From Methylobacterium sp. NMS14P (GTDB lineage Bacteria; Pseudomonadota; Alphaproteobacteria; Rhizobiales; Beijerinckiaceae), in the NCBI RefSeq assembly GCF_028583545.1, contig NZ_CP087106.1, positions 4,336,501 to 4,400,500 of the forward strand: a DNA stretch of 64,000 nt, given 5' to 3'. Shown piece by piece: positions 24,668-33,222 of this stretch. The notes under the pieces are model-generated. The model was not told the DNA's origin. It was given only the letters and a program-made list of their open reading frames with translations, and did no database searches. A program made the translations under genes and the position numbers. Position 1 is the first letter of the stretch. Each line of letters opens with the position of its first letter.

Positions 24668-25772
24668 CCCCGGCCCGGCGGCCGTCCTCGGCCAGGCTCC
24701 GCTCCGGCGGCCGGTCCGCCAGGAGGCGGCGGCGGAGGCGCGCGCAGGGGCGCTCGACGAGCCCGTACATCCCCCAGCACCACGCCAGCGTCACCGGGAA
24801 GGCCGCCAGCATCAGCCCGGCGCCGTGCAGCCCGGGCCGCAGGTGCAGCACCAGGGCCACCACGGTCATGTGCGCGAGGTAGAAGCTGTAGGACCAGAGC
24901 CCGAGCTGGCGCATCGGCCGGCTGGCCAGCAGCTTCACCAGAGGCCCGTCGCCGTGCAGCAGGTACGCGAAGGGCACGAACAGGGCGGCGCTCTGGAGCG
25001 TGTAGCGCAGGCTCTCCCGGAAGGCGGGGTCGCGGACCGCCAGGGTCCCGAGGATCACCGCGAGGCTCGCGGCGACGTGCCAGGGCGCGGGGCGCCACGC
25101 CCGGTCGGCCGGGACCACCGGGTTGTTCCACAGCCCGAGGCAGCACCCGAACAGGATCGCGTCGATCCGGGTGTGAGTCCAGCTGTAGTTCAGGCTGTAA
25201 TCCGGCAGCCGCCAGACGTTGAGGCACCGGATCGCCAGGACGGCCGCGCAGAGCCCCAGGCAGGCCAGGGCCGCGCGGCGCGGCCGCAGGCGCCCGAGCC
25301 AGAGCACGAAGGCCAGCGGGAAGACGAGGTAGAAGTGCTCCTCGATGGCGAGGCTCCACAGCGGCACCGGCAGCACCGCCTCGGTGCCGAACAGGCCGGG
25401 ATAGTTCGTCAGGAAGGTCGCCTGCCCGAGGATCGCCGCCGGCGCGACCTGCATCCAGTCGAGCCACCCCGCCGCGTAGAGCGCGCCGGAGGCGAGCAGG
25501 GTCAGGTACATCGGCGGCAGGATGCGCAGGCTCCGCCGGAGGTAGAAGGCCCCGAGCGACACCGTGCCGGTCCGCGCCCGCTCGATCCGCAGGAGCGTGG
25601 TGATCAGGTAGCCGCTGAGGAAGAAGAAGACGGTCACGCCGAAGCCGCCCGGCACCACGTGGCTGTAGCCGCAATGGGCCGCGAACACGATCAGGATGGC
25701 GAGCGCCCGCACCCCGTCGAGCTGCGGCAGGTAGGGCATCGTCTTCGGGATCGGGTATCCGGATTCCGGCAT
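24654..25772 (-). CDS. membrane acyltransferase, OafA/YrhL family
   Basis: A 372-residue integral membrane protein with about ten hydrophobic segments and the acyltransferase 3 hallmark LDGVRALAILIVFAAHCG near the N-terminus, then GVTVFFFLSGYLIT and a RRSLRILPPMYL loop. Family members O-acylate surface polysaccharides, lipooligosaccharides or peptidoglycan. I chose the ATG at 25772 (MPESGYPIPK); the ATG at 25742 is also possible. The acceptor cannot be inferred. Next to two envelope-type genes, so cell-surface modification is likely. Confidence 0.9.
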   Translation of the reverse strand: MPESGYPIPKTMPYLPQLDGVRALAILIVFAAHCGYSHVVPGGFGVTVFFFLSGYLITTLLRIERARTGTVSLGAFYLRRSLRILPPMYLTLLASGALYAAGWLDWMQVAPAAILGQATFLTNYPGLFGTEAVLPVPLWSLAIEEHFYLVFPLAFVLWLGRLRPRRAALACLGLCAAVLAIRCLNVWRLPDYSLNYSWTHTRIDAILFGCCLGLWNNPVVPADRAWRPAPWHVAASLAVILGTLAVRDPAFRESLRYTLQSAALFVPFAYLLHGDGPLVKLLASRPMRQLGLWSYSFYLAHMTVVALVLHLRPGLHGAGLMLAAFPVTLAWCWGMYGLVERPCARLRRRLLADRPPERSLAEDGRRAGVTPA

Positions 25773-25986
25773 GGCGGAGGTCGGTCTCGCGGCGCGCGTG
25801 GGGGCACAGCATAAGCGCGCTTTTCGCGCGGACCGACATCCGCACGGCACGCTGAGCGGCTGGACCAGTGTCCTCATGGTGAATCCCGCTCTCCGAGCCC
25901 GGCGGAGGCCGGAGGAGATTGGTAACCACGCCGGTCCATGATCCCGCCCGATCGCCCGGCCACGGGCGCCGTCGGGAGTGTTGCGT

Positions 25987-27834
25987 ATGGTCCCGGTCCA
26001 GCCCCGCCGTCACGCCCGCCCGCACGCCGCGCTGGGTGCGGGCCTGTCCCTGCTGGCCCTGCTCGGGGCGCCGGGCGCCGCCCTGGCGCAGGGGGCCGGC
26101 GCGGCGCAGGGCAACCCCGCGCCGGTGCCGCCGCTCGCCGTGCCGGTCGCCGTGCCGGTCGCCGTGCCGGTCGCGGTGCCGGCTGCCGCCGCGGGCGAGG
26201 CCGCGAAGGGCCAGGAGCCCCGGGCACCGGAGGCGAAGGGCGCGGCCGGCAGGGCGGCGGACGCCAAGCGGGCCGAGACCAAGCCGGTCGAAGCCAAGCC
26301 CGTCGAAGCCAAGCCGGTCGACACCAGGGCGACCGAGGCCGTGCCGGAGCCTGTCCCGGCGCAGGGCAAGGCTCAGGACGCGAAGGCCCAGGACACCAAG
26401 CCGTCGGACACCAAGCCGTCGGAGACCAAGTCGCAGCAGGCCAAGCCTCAGGAGGCGGCCAGGAAATCCCGCGAGCCGGCGCCGCTGGTCTACGCCAAAG
26501 TCTCCACCGACCCGAACCCGACGCTGACGCCCCGGACGTTCCTCGACACGCTCCGGGCGGCCGAGCGCTACGCGGCCTTCGCGGAGGCCGGCGGCTGGGA
26601 GCGGCTGCCGGAGGATCTCGCGCGCCTCAAGCCCGGCGAGCGCCACCCGGCGATTCCCGCCCTGCGCCACCACCTGACGCTCACCGGCGACCTGCCGGCG
26701 GACGCGCCCCCGAACGACCGCCTCGACCCGCCCCTGGTGACGGCGACCGCGGCGTTCCAGGCCCGTCACGGCCTGCCCGACAGCGGCATCCTTGGCCGGC
26801 TCACTATCAACGCGCTCAACGTGCCGGCCGCGGTGCGCCAGCGTCAGCTCGCCGCCTCGGCGGCCCGGCTGATGGGCTCGAAACTCCCGTTCGGCGAGCG
26901 CTACGTCGTCGTCAACATTCCCTCGGCCGCCGTCGAGGCGGTGGAGAACGGCGCCGTCGCGCGCCGCTACGTCGCGGTGGTCGGCTCACCCGACAAGGCG
27001 ACGCCGCCGGTGGAGACGCGGATCACCGACATCAACTTCAACCCGACCTGGACCGTCCCGGCCTCGGTGGTGAAGAACGAGATCATCCCGCAGATGCGCA
27101 GGAACCCGGGCTATCTCGCCAAGAACCACATCCGGATCCTCGGCCCGGCGGGCGAGGTCGACCCGACCCGGATCGACTGGGCGGGCGAGAAGGCCGTCAA
27201 CTACACGCTGCGCCAGGATTCCGGCTTCGACAATTCGCTGGGCCAGGTGCGGATCGACATGCCGAATCGCTTTGCCGTCTACATGCATGATACGCCGGCG
27301 AAGTCGCTCTTCGCCGCGAGCGTGCGCTTCCACAGCCACGGCTGCGTCCGGGTCGGACAGGTGAAGGAGCTCGTCGGCTGGCTGCTGCAGGGCACCGACG
27401 GCCCCAACGGGCCGGGCACGAGCTGGGGCCCGATCGAGATCGAGACCGGCATCGCCGACGGCGAGCGCCGCGACATCAAGCTCACCAAGCCGATCCCGGT
27501 GACCTTCGTGTACCTCACCGGCTTCGCCACGCCGGACGGGAAGGCGCATTTCCGCGACGACATCTACAACCTCGACACGCCGGCTGCCGAGCCCGCCGCC
27601 ACCGGCGCGATCCCGCCCGCGGCGGCGGGTGCGGAAGCCGGCGCCGCGAAGCCGGCCCCCACCACCGCGGCGCCGGCCGCGCCCCGGCCCGGTGCCGCCC
27701 ACGACGCGAAGCCGGTCCCGGCGCGGGCTGCCGCGGCCAAGCCCGCAGCGGTCAGGCCCGCACCGGCAAAGCCGGCGCCGGTCCGGCCCGCCGCCGAGCA
27801 CCGCAGTTTGGAATCCGTCGAACCTATCCGCTAA
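25987..27834 (+). CDS. large L,D-transpeptidase (YcbB-like) with low-complexity arms
   Basis: A 615-residue exported protein. After a signal peptide (residues about 1-35) comes a roughly 110-residue Ala/Pro/Lys/Glu-rich region with tandem VPVA and KPVEA units. A peptidoglycan-binding-like helical segment (HGLPDSGILGRLTINALNVP) and a YkuD domain follow, with catalytic HSHGCVRV, Cys453. The C-terminal 80 residues are again Ala/Pro/Lys-rich (AKPA, VRPA). A GTG at 25978 is in frame, but its ribosome site GGGAG would touch it; the ATG at 25987 is better spaced. The role is likely 3-3 cross-linking. Confidence 0.92.
   Translation: MVPVQPRRHARPHAALGAGLSLLALLGAPGAALAQGAGAAQGNPAPVPPLAVPVAVPVAVPVAVPAAAAGEAAKGQEPRAPEAKGAAGRAADAKRAETKPVEAKPVEAKPVDTRATEAVPEPVPAQGKAQDAKAQDTKPSDTKPSETKSQQAKPQEAARKSREPAPLVYAKVSTDPNPTLTPRTFLDTLRAAERYAAFAEAGGWERLPEDLARLKPGERHPAIPALRHHLTLTGDLPADAPPNDRLDPPLVTATAAFQARHGLPDSGILGRLTINALNVPAAVRQRQLAASAARLMGSKLPFGERYVVVNIPSAAVEAVENGAVARRYVAVVGSPDKATPPVETRITDINFNPTWTVPASVVKNEIIPQMRRNPGYLAKNHIRILGPAGEVDPTRIDWAGEKAVNYTLRQDSGFDNSLGQVRIDMPNRFAVYMHDTPAKSLFAASVRFHSHGCVRVGQVKELVGWLLQGTDGPNGPGTSWGPIEIETGIADGERRDIKLTKPIPVTFVYLTGFATPDGKAHFRDDIYNLDTPAAEPAATGAIPPAAAGAEAGAAKPAPTTAAPAAPRPGAAHDAKPVPARAAAAKPAAVRPAPAKPAPVRPAAEHRSLESVEPIR
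26136..26183 (+). repeat. 12-bp tandem repeat coding for VPVA units
   Basis: About four in-frame copies of a 12-base unit (GCCGTGCCGGTC, the last with one change) within the linker of the L,D-transpeptidase. The length of this stretch may vary between strains through slippage. Confidence 0.75.
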
Positions 27835-27866
27835 AGCCAACCCAGCCATGCGATTCTCGGCACGCC

Positions 27867-27891
27867 GGAACATCCCGGCGGACCGGTCATT
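27867..27891 (+). promoter_or_regulatory. possible EcfG-type general stress promoter before dps
   Basis: GGAAC, 16 bases, then CATT, about 80 bases before the dps start. The alphaproteobacterial general stress sigma factor EcfG recognises GGAAC-N16/17-CGTT; here one base of the -10 element differs. Dps is a common member of that regulon, which makes the reading plausible. Confidence 0.35.
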
Positions 27892-27969
27892 GGCTCGCTG
27901 AAGGCGCATCTGCCCCTCCCCGGAGAGACGGAGCGACGCGCCGAGCTACCGAATCGCACGGAGACGACC

Positions 27970-28503
27970 ATGGCCAAGGCCAAGCCCAGCAGCCGCATCG
28001 AGAGCGCGCGCCTGAACACCCCGACCGACCTCGATCCGAGTGACGTCCGGACGATCGCCGAGGGCCTGACGATCCTGAGCTCGGACCTGTTCGCGCTCTA
28101 CATCAAGACCAAGAACTTCCACTGGCACATGAGCGGGCCCCATTTCCGCGACTACCACCTCCTGCTGGACGAGCAGTCGGCCCAGATCTTCGAGATCATC
28201 GACGCGGTGAACGAGCGCGCCCGCAAGATCGGCGGCACGGTCCTGCGCTCGCTCGGCCAGGCCAAGAGCCTGACCCGCGTGGCCGACAACGACGCCGAGT
28301 ACGTCTCGCCCCTCGACATGCTCAAGGAGCTGCGCGACGACAACAAGGCCCTGACCGCCAACATGCGGACGCTCCACGGCGTCACCGACGAGGCCGGCGA
28401 CGTCGCGACCACCTCGCAGCTCGAGGAGTGGATCGACCAGTCCGAGGAGCGGACGTGGTTCCTCTACGAGACCACCCGCGACGCAACCGACAGCGGCCAC
28501 TGA
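27970..28503 (+). CDS. dps: DNA starvation/stationary phase protection protein Dps
   Basis: A 177-residue ferritin-like dodecamer subunit that oxidises and stores iron and protects DNA. The ferroxidase site motif NFHWHMSGPHFRDYHLLLDE lies near residues 44-64, followed by DEQSAQIFEIIDAVNERARK. The Lys/Ser-rich N-terminus (MAKAKPSSRIESAR) could bind DNA. The gene is monocistronic; a possible EcfG-type promoter lies upstream and a degenerate palindrome downstream. Confidence 0.95.
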   Translation: MAKAKPSSRIESARLNTPTDLDPSDVRTIAEGLTILSSDLFALYIKTKNFHWHMSGPHFRDYHLLLDEQSAQIFEIIDAVNERARKIGGTVLRSLGQAKSLTRVADNDAEYVSPLDMLKELRDDNKALTANMRTLHGVTDEAGDVATTSQLEEWIDQSEERTWFLYETTRDATDSGH

Positions 28504-28871
28504 GCCGCGCCTCGCGCCATCCCGGGGCCGCGCAGCGGAGCCTGCAGCGGAGCCTGGGATCCGGACGCGCCGAGGCGTGGAAGCCCGGCACCCGTCGTGG
28601 TCCTGGGTTCCGAGTCCGCCTGCGTCGCCCCGGCGCGGCGGTGCGCGTCGACGGCTAGAGCCGCTTCCGATCGCGTCGCAACGGTTGGGAAGGACGACGA
28701 TCCCGGTCGAGACAGCCGCGCGATCCCCCTCCCGCACGGGAGCGGGGACCCGCGCCTCGTGCGGCACGGGTTGCGCGATCGCCCCCCGTCCGATCCGAGC
28801 GGGAACGGCTCTTGAGACCGCGACGACCCCGCGGCCGCGCGACGCGTCCGCGGGCCGCGATCGGACCGCCG
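28504..28871. other. intergenic region with degenerate palindrome
   Basis: A 368-base gap between the converging genes dps and the PatZ-like gene. The left third is occupied by a family III repeat; the rest is very GC-rich and shows no open frame with coding character. Confidence 0.6.
28518..28640. repeat. family III dispersed palindrome, degenerate, with internal duplication
   Basis: Left part ATCCCGGGGCCGCGCAGCGG and CTGGGATCCGG, right part GGTCCTGGGTTCCGAGTCCG and CGCCCCGGCGCGG, matching the architecture of the copy at 38856. The left arm contains a direct tandem duplication of GCAGCGGAGCCT (28532-28543 and 28544-28555). Confidence 0.6.
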
Positions 28872-31547
28872 CTAACCCGCCGCGAGATCGAGGTGCACCT
28901 TCACGAGGCCCGGGTCGTCGGGGTCGCGCCCCTGCGCGAAGCCGAGGCGGCGGCAGACCGCCAGCATCGGCCGGTTCTCGGCCAGCACCGTGCCCTCGAC
29001 CCGCCCGATCCCCTCGGACCGCGCCCAGTCGATCATCAGGCGCATCAGCGCGAAGGCGAGGCCCGTGCCCCGGGCGTCGCGGCCCACCGCGATCGCGTAC
29101 TCGCCGCTCTCGTGGTTGGCGTCGGCGTGGAGCCGGACCGCGCCGAGCATGCGCTCGCCGCCGCCCGCCTCGATCTCCGTGGCCACGAACGCGATGGCGC
29201 GGGCGTAGTCGAGCTGCGTGAGGCGGGCCAGGAAGGCGTGGCTGAACGCGCGCACCGGCCCGAAGAACCGCAGCCGCAGATCCTCCGGGTCGAGGCCCTC
29301 GAAGAAGCTCAGGAACAGGCCCTCGTCCTCCGGGCGCACGGGCCGCACCCGCACGGTCCGGTCCTTGAGGTTGAGGGTGCGGATCCACTCGGCCGGATAG
29401 GGCCGGATCGCGAAGCGCGGGTGGCCGCGGCCGTGGGCGCCGCGCTCGGCGCGCCCGATCCGGACCCGGGCGTCGAGGGCCAGCACGCCGGTCTCGTCGG
29501 CCAGGAGCGGGTTGACGTCGAGTTCGCGCACCTGCGGCAGGTCGGCGGCGAGCTGGGACAGCTTCACCAGTGTCAGCGCGATCGCCCCGAGGTCCGCCGC
29601 CGGCACGTCGCGGTAGGCCTCCAGGCGCCGCGCGACCCGGGTGCGGGCGATGAGGTCGCGCGCCAGGGTCAGGTCCAGCGGCGGGAGGCCGAGGGCGCGG
29701 TCGTCGATCACCTCCACGGCGGTCCCGCCCCGGCCGAACACCACCACCGGGCCGAACACCGCGTCCTCGGCGAGCCCGGCGATCAGCTCCCGGCGCTGGC
29801 CGCGGCGGACCATGGGCTGCACCGCGAAGCCGGTCACCCGGGCGTCGGGCCGCTCCCGGCGGGCGCGGGCCAGGATGCTGCGGGCGGCCTCCGCGACGTC
29901 GGCCTCGCTGGTCAGGTCGAGATGGACGCCGCCGATGTCCGACTTGTGCACGATGTCCGGCGAGACGACCTTCAGCGCCACCGTCCCGCCCGCCGCGATG
30001 ATCGGCCACGCGGCCGCCGCGGCGGCGTCCGTGTCGGGGGCGAGCGTGATCGGGACGGTCGGGATCCCGTAGGCCTGCAGGAGACCGTTCACCGCCACCG
30101 GGTCGAGCCAGGCGGCGCCCTGGCGCAGGGCGCCGGCGACGATCGAGCGGGCCCGCGCCGTGTCGGGGGAGAAGTCCCGCGGCAGCGAGTCCGGCGTGCG
30201 CATCAGGTCGTCCTGCGCCTCGCGGTAGCGCACGAGGTGCAGGAAGCCCTCGATCGCCTCGGAATCGGTGGTGAAATGCGGGATCCCGGCCTGCGCGAAG
30301 GTCTCGCGCGCCGCCTCCGCGTCGCCCAGGGTGACCGCGAAGACCGGCTTCTTGCGGGTCTGGCCGGCGCGGGCGGCCTTGACCGTCGCGGCGACGGCCT
30401 CGGCCACCGCGCCCGCCTCCGAGCGGACGGTCGGCACGTGGATCGCCAGCACGGCGTCGCTCGTCCGATCCGTGAGCAGCGGCGTGAGCGCGGCCGCGAA
30501 GGCCGGGCCGGCGGCGTCGATGCCGAGATCGAGGGGGTTGCCCGGCGCGCGTCCCTCCGCCTCGGCGGGCGCCGCCAGGGTCCCGGCCCGCTCGATCAGC
30601 CGGTCCGCGGCGAGGAGGCCGATGCCGCGACCGTTCGACACGATCGCCAGCCGGTGGCCGGGGAACGGCCGCTGCCGCCCCAGGGTCTCCACGGCCGAGA
30701 ACATCGCGTCGAGGTCCGGCACGTCCAGCAGGCCGGCCCGCCGGAACGCCGCCGCGTAGACCGCGTCCGGGCGGGCCAGGGCACCGGTATGGGTGACGGC
30801 GGCGCGGGTGTCGGGCCGGTGCCGGCCGGCCCGCAGGACCACGACGGGCTTCGCCCGGGCGGCGGCGCGGGCGGCCGACATGAACCTGCGGGCATCCGCG
30901 ACCCGGTCGAGGCAGAGCAGGATCGCGCGGGTGCGGTAATCGGCAGCGAAATGGTCGAGGCAGTCGGCCACGCCGATGTCGAGGACGCTGCCGAGCGACA
31001 GCACCGCCGAGAAGCCCGTGCCGTGGCGGGCGCCCCAGGCGACGATGGCGGCCGCGACCGTGCCGGATTGCGAGACGAGGGCGAGGTCGCCGGCCTCGGG
31101 CGCGTGGGCGAACAGGCTGGCGTTGAGCCTGGCGCCCGGGACCGCGAGGCCGGCGCTGTCGGGCCCGAGCAGGCGCAGGCCGTGGGCGCGGGCGATCCCG
31201 TGGGCGACCGGGCCGGGATCCTCCGGCCCGGAGCCGAGCCGCGCCGTGAGGATCACGGCCGCCCCGGCGCCGATCGCGGCGGCCTGCGCGACGACCTCGG
31301 GCACGCTCGGCGGCGGCACCGCGATCAGGACGAGGTCGGGGGCGGCGGGCAGGTCCGCGACCCGCGGCACGCAGGGCAATCCCTCGACGGTCGCCTGATC
31401 GGACTGGACCGGCATGATCGCGCCGGGGAAGCCCGCGGCGCGCAGGCTGTCGAGCACGCTGCGCCCCAGCGAGCCCGCGCGCGCCACCGCCCCCACCAGC
31501 GCGATGGATCGGGGGGCCAGAAGCTTGTCAAACCGGTAGGTGCTCAC
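28872..31547 (-). CDS. acyl-CoA synthetase (NDP-forming)/GNAT fusion, PatZ-like lysine acetyltransferase
   Basis: An 891-residue fusion. Residues about 10-450 are the CoA-binding and ligase-like parts of an ADP-forming acyl-CoA synthetase; 470-690 are an ATP-grasp domain (GGTVALKVVSPDIVHKSDIG). From about 725 to 891 comes a GNAT acetyltransferase with the acetyl-CoA loop VGRDARGTGLAFALM. This is the layout of E. coli PatZ (Pka), which acetylates acetyl-CoA synthetase and other proteins. The target here is unknown. A CobB-type deacylase is encoded at 58067-58780. Start is the ATG at 31547. Confidence 0.9.
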   Translation of the reverse strand: MSTYRFDKLLAPRSIALVGAVARAGSLGRSVLDSLRAAGFPGAIMPVQSDQATVEGLPCVPRVADLPAAPDLVLIAVPPPSVPEVVAQAAAIGAGAAVILTARLGSGPEDPGPVAHGIARAHGLRLLGPDSAGLAVPGARLNASLFAHAPEAGDLALVSQSGTVAAAIVAWGARHGTGFSAVLSLGSVLDIGVADCLDHFAADYRTRAILLCLDRVADARRFMSAARAAARAKPVVVLRAGRHRPDTRAAVTHTGALARPDAVYAAAFRRAGLLDVPDLDAMFSAVETLGRQRPFPGHRLAIVSNGRGIGLLAADRLIERAGTLAAPAEAEGRAPGNPLDLGIDAAGPAFAAALTPLLTDRTSDAVLAIHVPTVRSEAGAVAEAVAATVKAARAGQTRKKPVFAVTLGDAEAARETFAQAGIPHFTTDSEAIEGFLHLVRYREAQDDLMRTPDSLPRDFSPDTARARSIVAGALRQGAAWLDPVAVNGLLQAYGIPTVPITLAPDTDAAAAAAWPIIAAGGTVALKVVSPDIVHKSDIGGVHLDLTSEADVAEAARSILARARRERPDARVTGFAVQPMVRRGQRRELIAGLAEDAVFGPVVVFGRGGTAVEVIDDRALGLPPLDLTLARDLIARTRVARRLEAYRDVPAADLGAIALTLVKLSQLAADLPQVRELDVNPLLADETGVLALDARVRIGRAERGAHGRGHPRFAIRPYPAEWIRTLNLKDRTVRVRPVRPEDEGLFLSFFEGLDPEDLRLRFFGPVRAFSHAFLARLTQLDYARAIAFVATEIEAGGGERMLGAVRLHADANHESGEYAIAVGRDARGTGLAFALMRLMIDWARSEGIGRVEGTVLAENRPMLAVCRRLGFAQGRDPDDPGLVKVHLDLAAG

Positions 31548-31948
31548 GACCGGCGGCTCACGGCGCCGTCACGGGATGAGGTCCCGCAAGCCGTTCCTGG
31601 CGGCACGCATCTGGTCCCCTCGCTCACGTCCGTCCGGGCGGGCGCCCGGGCGCCCGCCGCCCTCCCAGATGGCGCGATCCGGCGCGCCTGCAACGCCCGC
31701 TCGGCACGCGCCGGCCGGAAATCGTGTGGCCTACCCGAGCGAGGCCTCCAGACCTCCTTTTGTTCAATATCGAGCGCCCTTTATCCACTCTAAGACGGGA
31801 CTTGTGGGCGTGTGTGGATTGGTCTTGCTATTAAATTCACACCACCATAGTAACTGCCCCTTAACTACCCTGTATCGGGTCGAGCAGAGACAGATTCCGG
31901 CCGGCGCCGGTGGTCGGTGGCCGCCTGGGATCGAGTGGAGGTTATGGG
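31548..31948 (+). promoter_or_regulatory. AT-rich regulatory region upstream of mucR
   Basis: A 401-base gap between the divergent PatZ-like and mucR genes. The part at about 31750-31880 is much more AT-rich than anything else nearby, with TATTAAAT at 31830-31837 and several T-A steps. MucR/Ros proteins bind AT-rich DNA and repress their own genes, so this is a likely promoter with MucR sites. No exact operator could be set. Confidence 0.5.
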
Positions 31949-32362
31949 ATGGACGCTACGGGTGAAGGGCAACCGGACTATCTCACGCTGTCCGTCGACA
32001 TCGTGTCGGCCTTCGTGAGCAACAATCCGGTCCCCGCGCCGGAACTGCCCGGGCTGATCGCGGCCATCCACGCGACGCTGCACGGGCTCGGCGAGCCGTC
32101 CGCCCCGCCGACGGAGGAGCTGCGGCCGGCCGTGCCGGTCCGGCGCTCGGTCCAGCCCGACTTCATCGTCTGCCTGGAGGACGGCAAGAAGTTCAAGTCG
32201 CTGAAGCGCCACCTGCGGACGCACTACAACCTGACGCCCGAGGAGTATCGGGGGAAATGGGGCCTGCCGCCCGACTACCCGATGGTGGCGCCGAACTACG
32301 CCGCGGCGCGGTCCAGCCTCGCCAAGAGCATGGGCCTCGGCCACCAGCGCCGGAAGGGCTGA
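31949..32362 (+). CDS. mucR: MucR/Ros family transcriptional regulator
   Basis: A 137-residue zinc-finger regulator. The DNA-binding domain (about residues 70-120) reads FIVCLEDGKKFKSLKRHLRTHYNL followed by TPEEYRGKWGLPPDYPMVAP, the signature of the MucR/Ros group with one Cys and two His visible in the finger. Relatives control exopolysaccharide, motility and symbiosis genes in rhizobia, and act as H-NS-like silencers on AT-rich DNA. Start at the ATG at 31949, with GTGGAGG seven bases upstream. Its own upstream region is AT-rich. Confidence 0.93.
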   Translation: MDATGEGQPDYLTLSVDIVSAFVSNNPVPAPELPGLIAAIHATLHGLGEPSAPPTEELRPAVPVRRSVQPDFIVCLEDGKKFKSLKRHLRTHYNLTPEEYRGKWGLPPDYPMVAPNYAAARSSLAKSMGLGHQRRKG

Positions 32363-32466
32363 CGGCGCGGCGCTCCCGTCCGCGTCCACAGCTTTCGGCG
32401 CCGGGTTAGGCATCGGGCAAGCCGCGCTTGCGAGGGTCCGGGGCCCGTCAGCGCCGCAGAGACCCG

Positions 32467-33216
32467 ATGCCCGGCAAGCCCAGCCTCGTCGCACGCCTGT
32501 TCTGGACGGCCGTGATCGGCCTCCCGTTCGGGCTCTGGTACGGCCGGCCGGCGCTCGCCGCGACGGGGCTCGCCCTCGCGCTCGTCCTGCTGCGGCATCT
32601 CGGGCGCCCGCGCCGGTTCCGGGCCCGGGTGCGCCGGATCGCCCGGGTCCATGCCGAGACGCTGGCGCTGCGGCGGCGTCAGGAGAGCTACAGCGACCCC
32701 TACGGCAACTGGATCGAGGACGGCTGGCTGCGCGAGCGGGCGTACTTCCTCGAGCGGACCGTCCTGCCGCAGCTCGGCTCCCGCTTCGCCGACCTCGCCG
32801 AGGCGGAGCACGCGCGGATGCTGGCGATCATCGAGGCCGAGGCGGCCGCCGTCGCGCTCCCCGAGGAGGACGAGGCGCCGGGCGACGGGCTCGACTACGA
32901 GCGCTACTGCGCCGAGCGCCTGGTCCGGGCCGGCTGGCGGGCGCACCGGACGCCGGCGAGCGGCGACCAGGGCGCCGACATCGTGGCGGTGCGGGACGGG
33001 CTGCGCCTCGTCGTGCAGTGCAAGCGGCTGAGCAAGCCCGTGGGCAACGCCGCCGTGCAAGAGGCCGCAGCCGCTCTGCGCTACTGGGACGGGGACCGGG
33101 CCGCCGTGGTGTCGAATGCCGGCTTCACGCCGGCGGCGCGCCGGCTGGCCACGGCCACCGGCGTGCTCCTGCTGCACCACGACGCCCTCGCGGCGATCGA
33201 CCTCGCGGAGGCGTGA
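32467..33216 (+). CDS. membrane-anchored Mrr-like restriction endonuclease domain protein
   Basis: A 249-residue protein with one or two hydrophobic segments at about residues 10-43, a basic helical linker, and a C-terminal PD-(D/E)xK nuclease-like domain. The domain has the Mrr catalytic pattern: Glu145, Asp171 in GDQGADIVA and Gln184-x-Lys186 in VVQCKRLSKPVGN. No methyltransferase or specificity gene is near, so it is not part of a standard restriction system. Solitary membrane-linked Mrr-like proteins are widespread with unknown roles. Starts with ATG, 104 bases after mucR. Confidence 0.85.
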   Translation: MPGKPSLVARLFWTAVIGLPFGLWYGRPALAATGLALALVLLRHLGRPRRFRARVRRIARVHAETLALRRRQESYSDPYGNWIEDGWLRERAYFLERTVLPQLGSRFADLAEAEHARMLAIIEAEAAAVALPEEDEAPGDGLDYERYCAERLVRAGWRAHRTPASGDQGADIVAVRDGLRLVVQCKRLSKPVGNAAVQEAAAALRYWDGDRAAVVSNAGFTPAARRLATATGVLLLHHDALAAIDLAEA

Positions 33217-33222
33217 GGCGCC

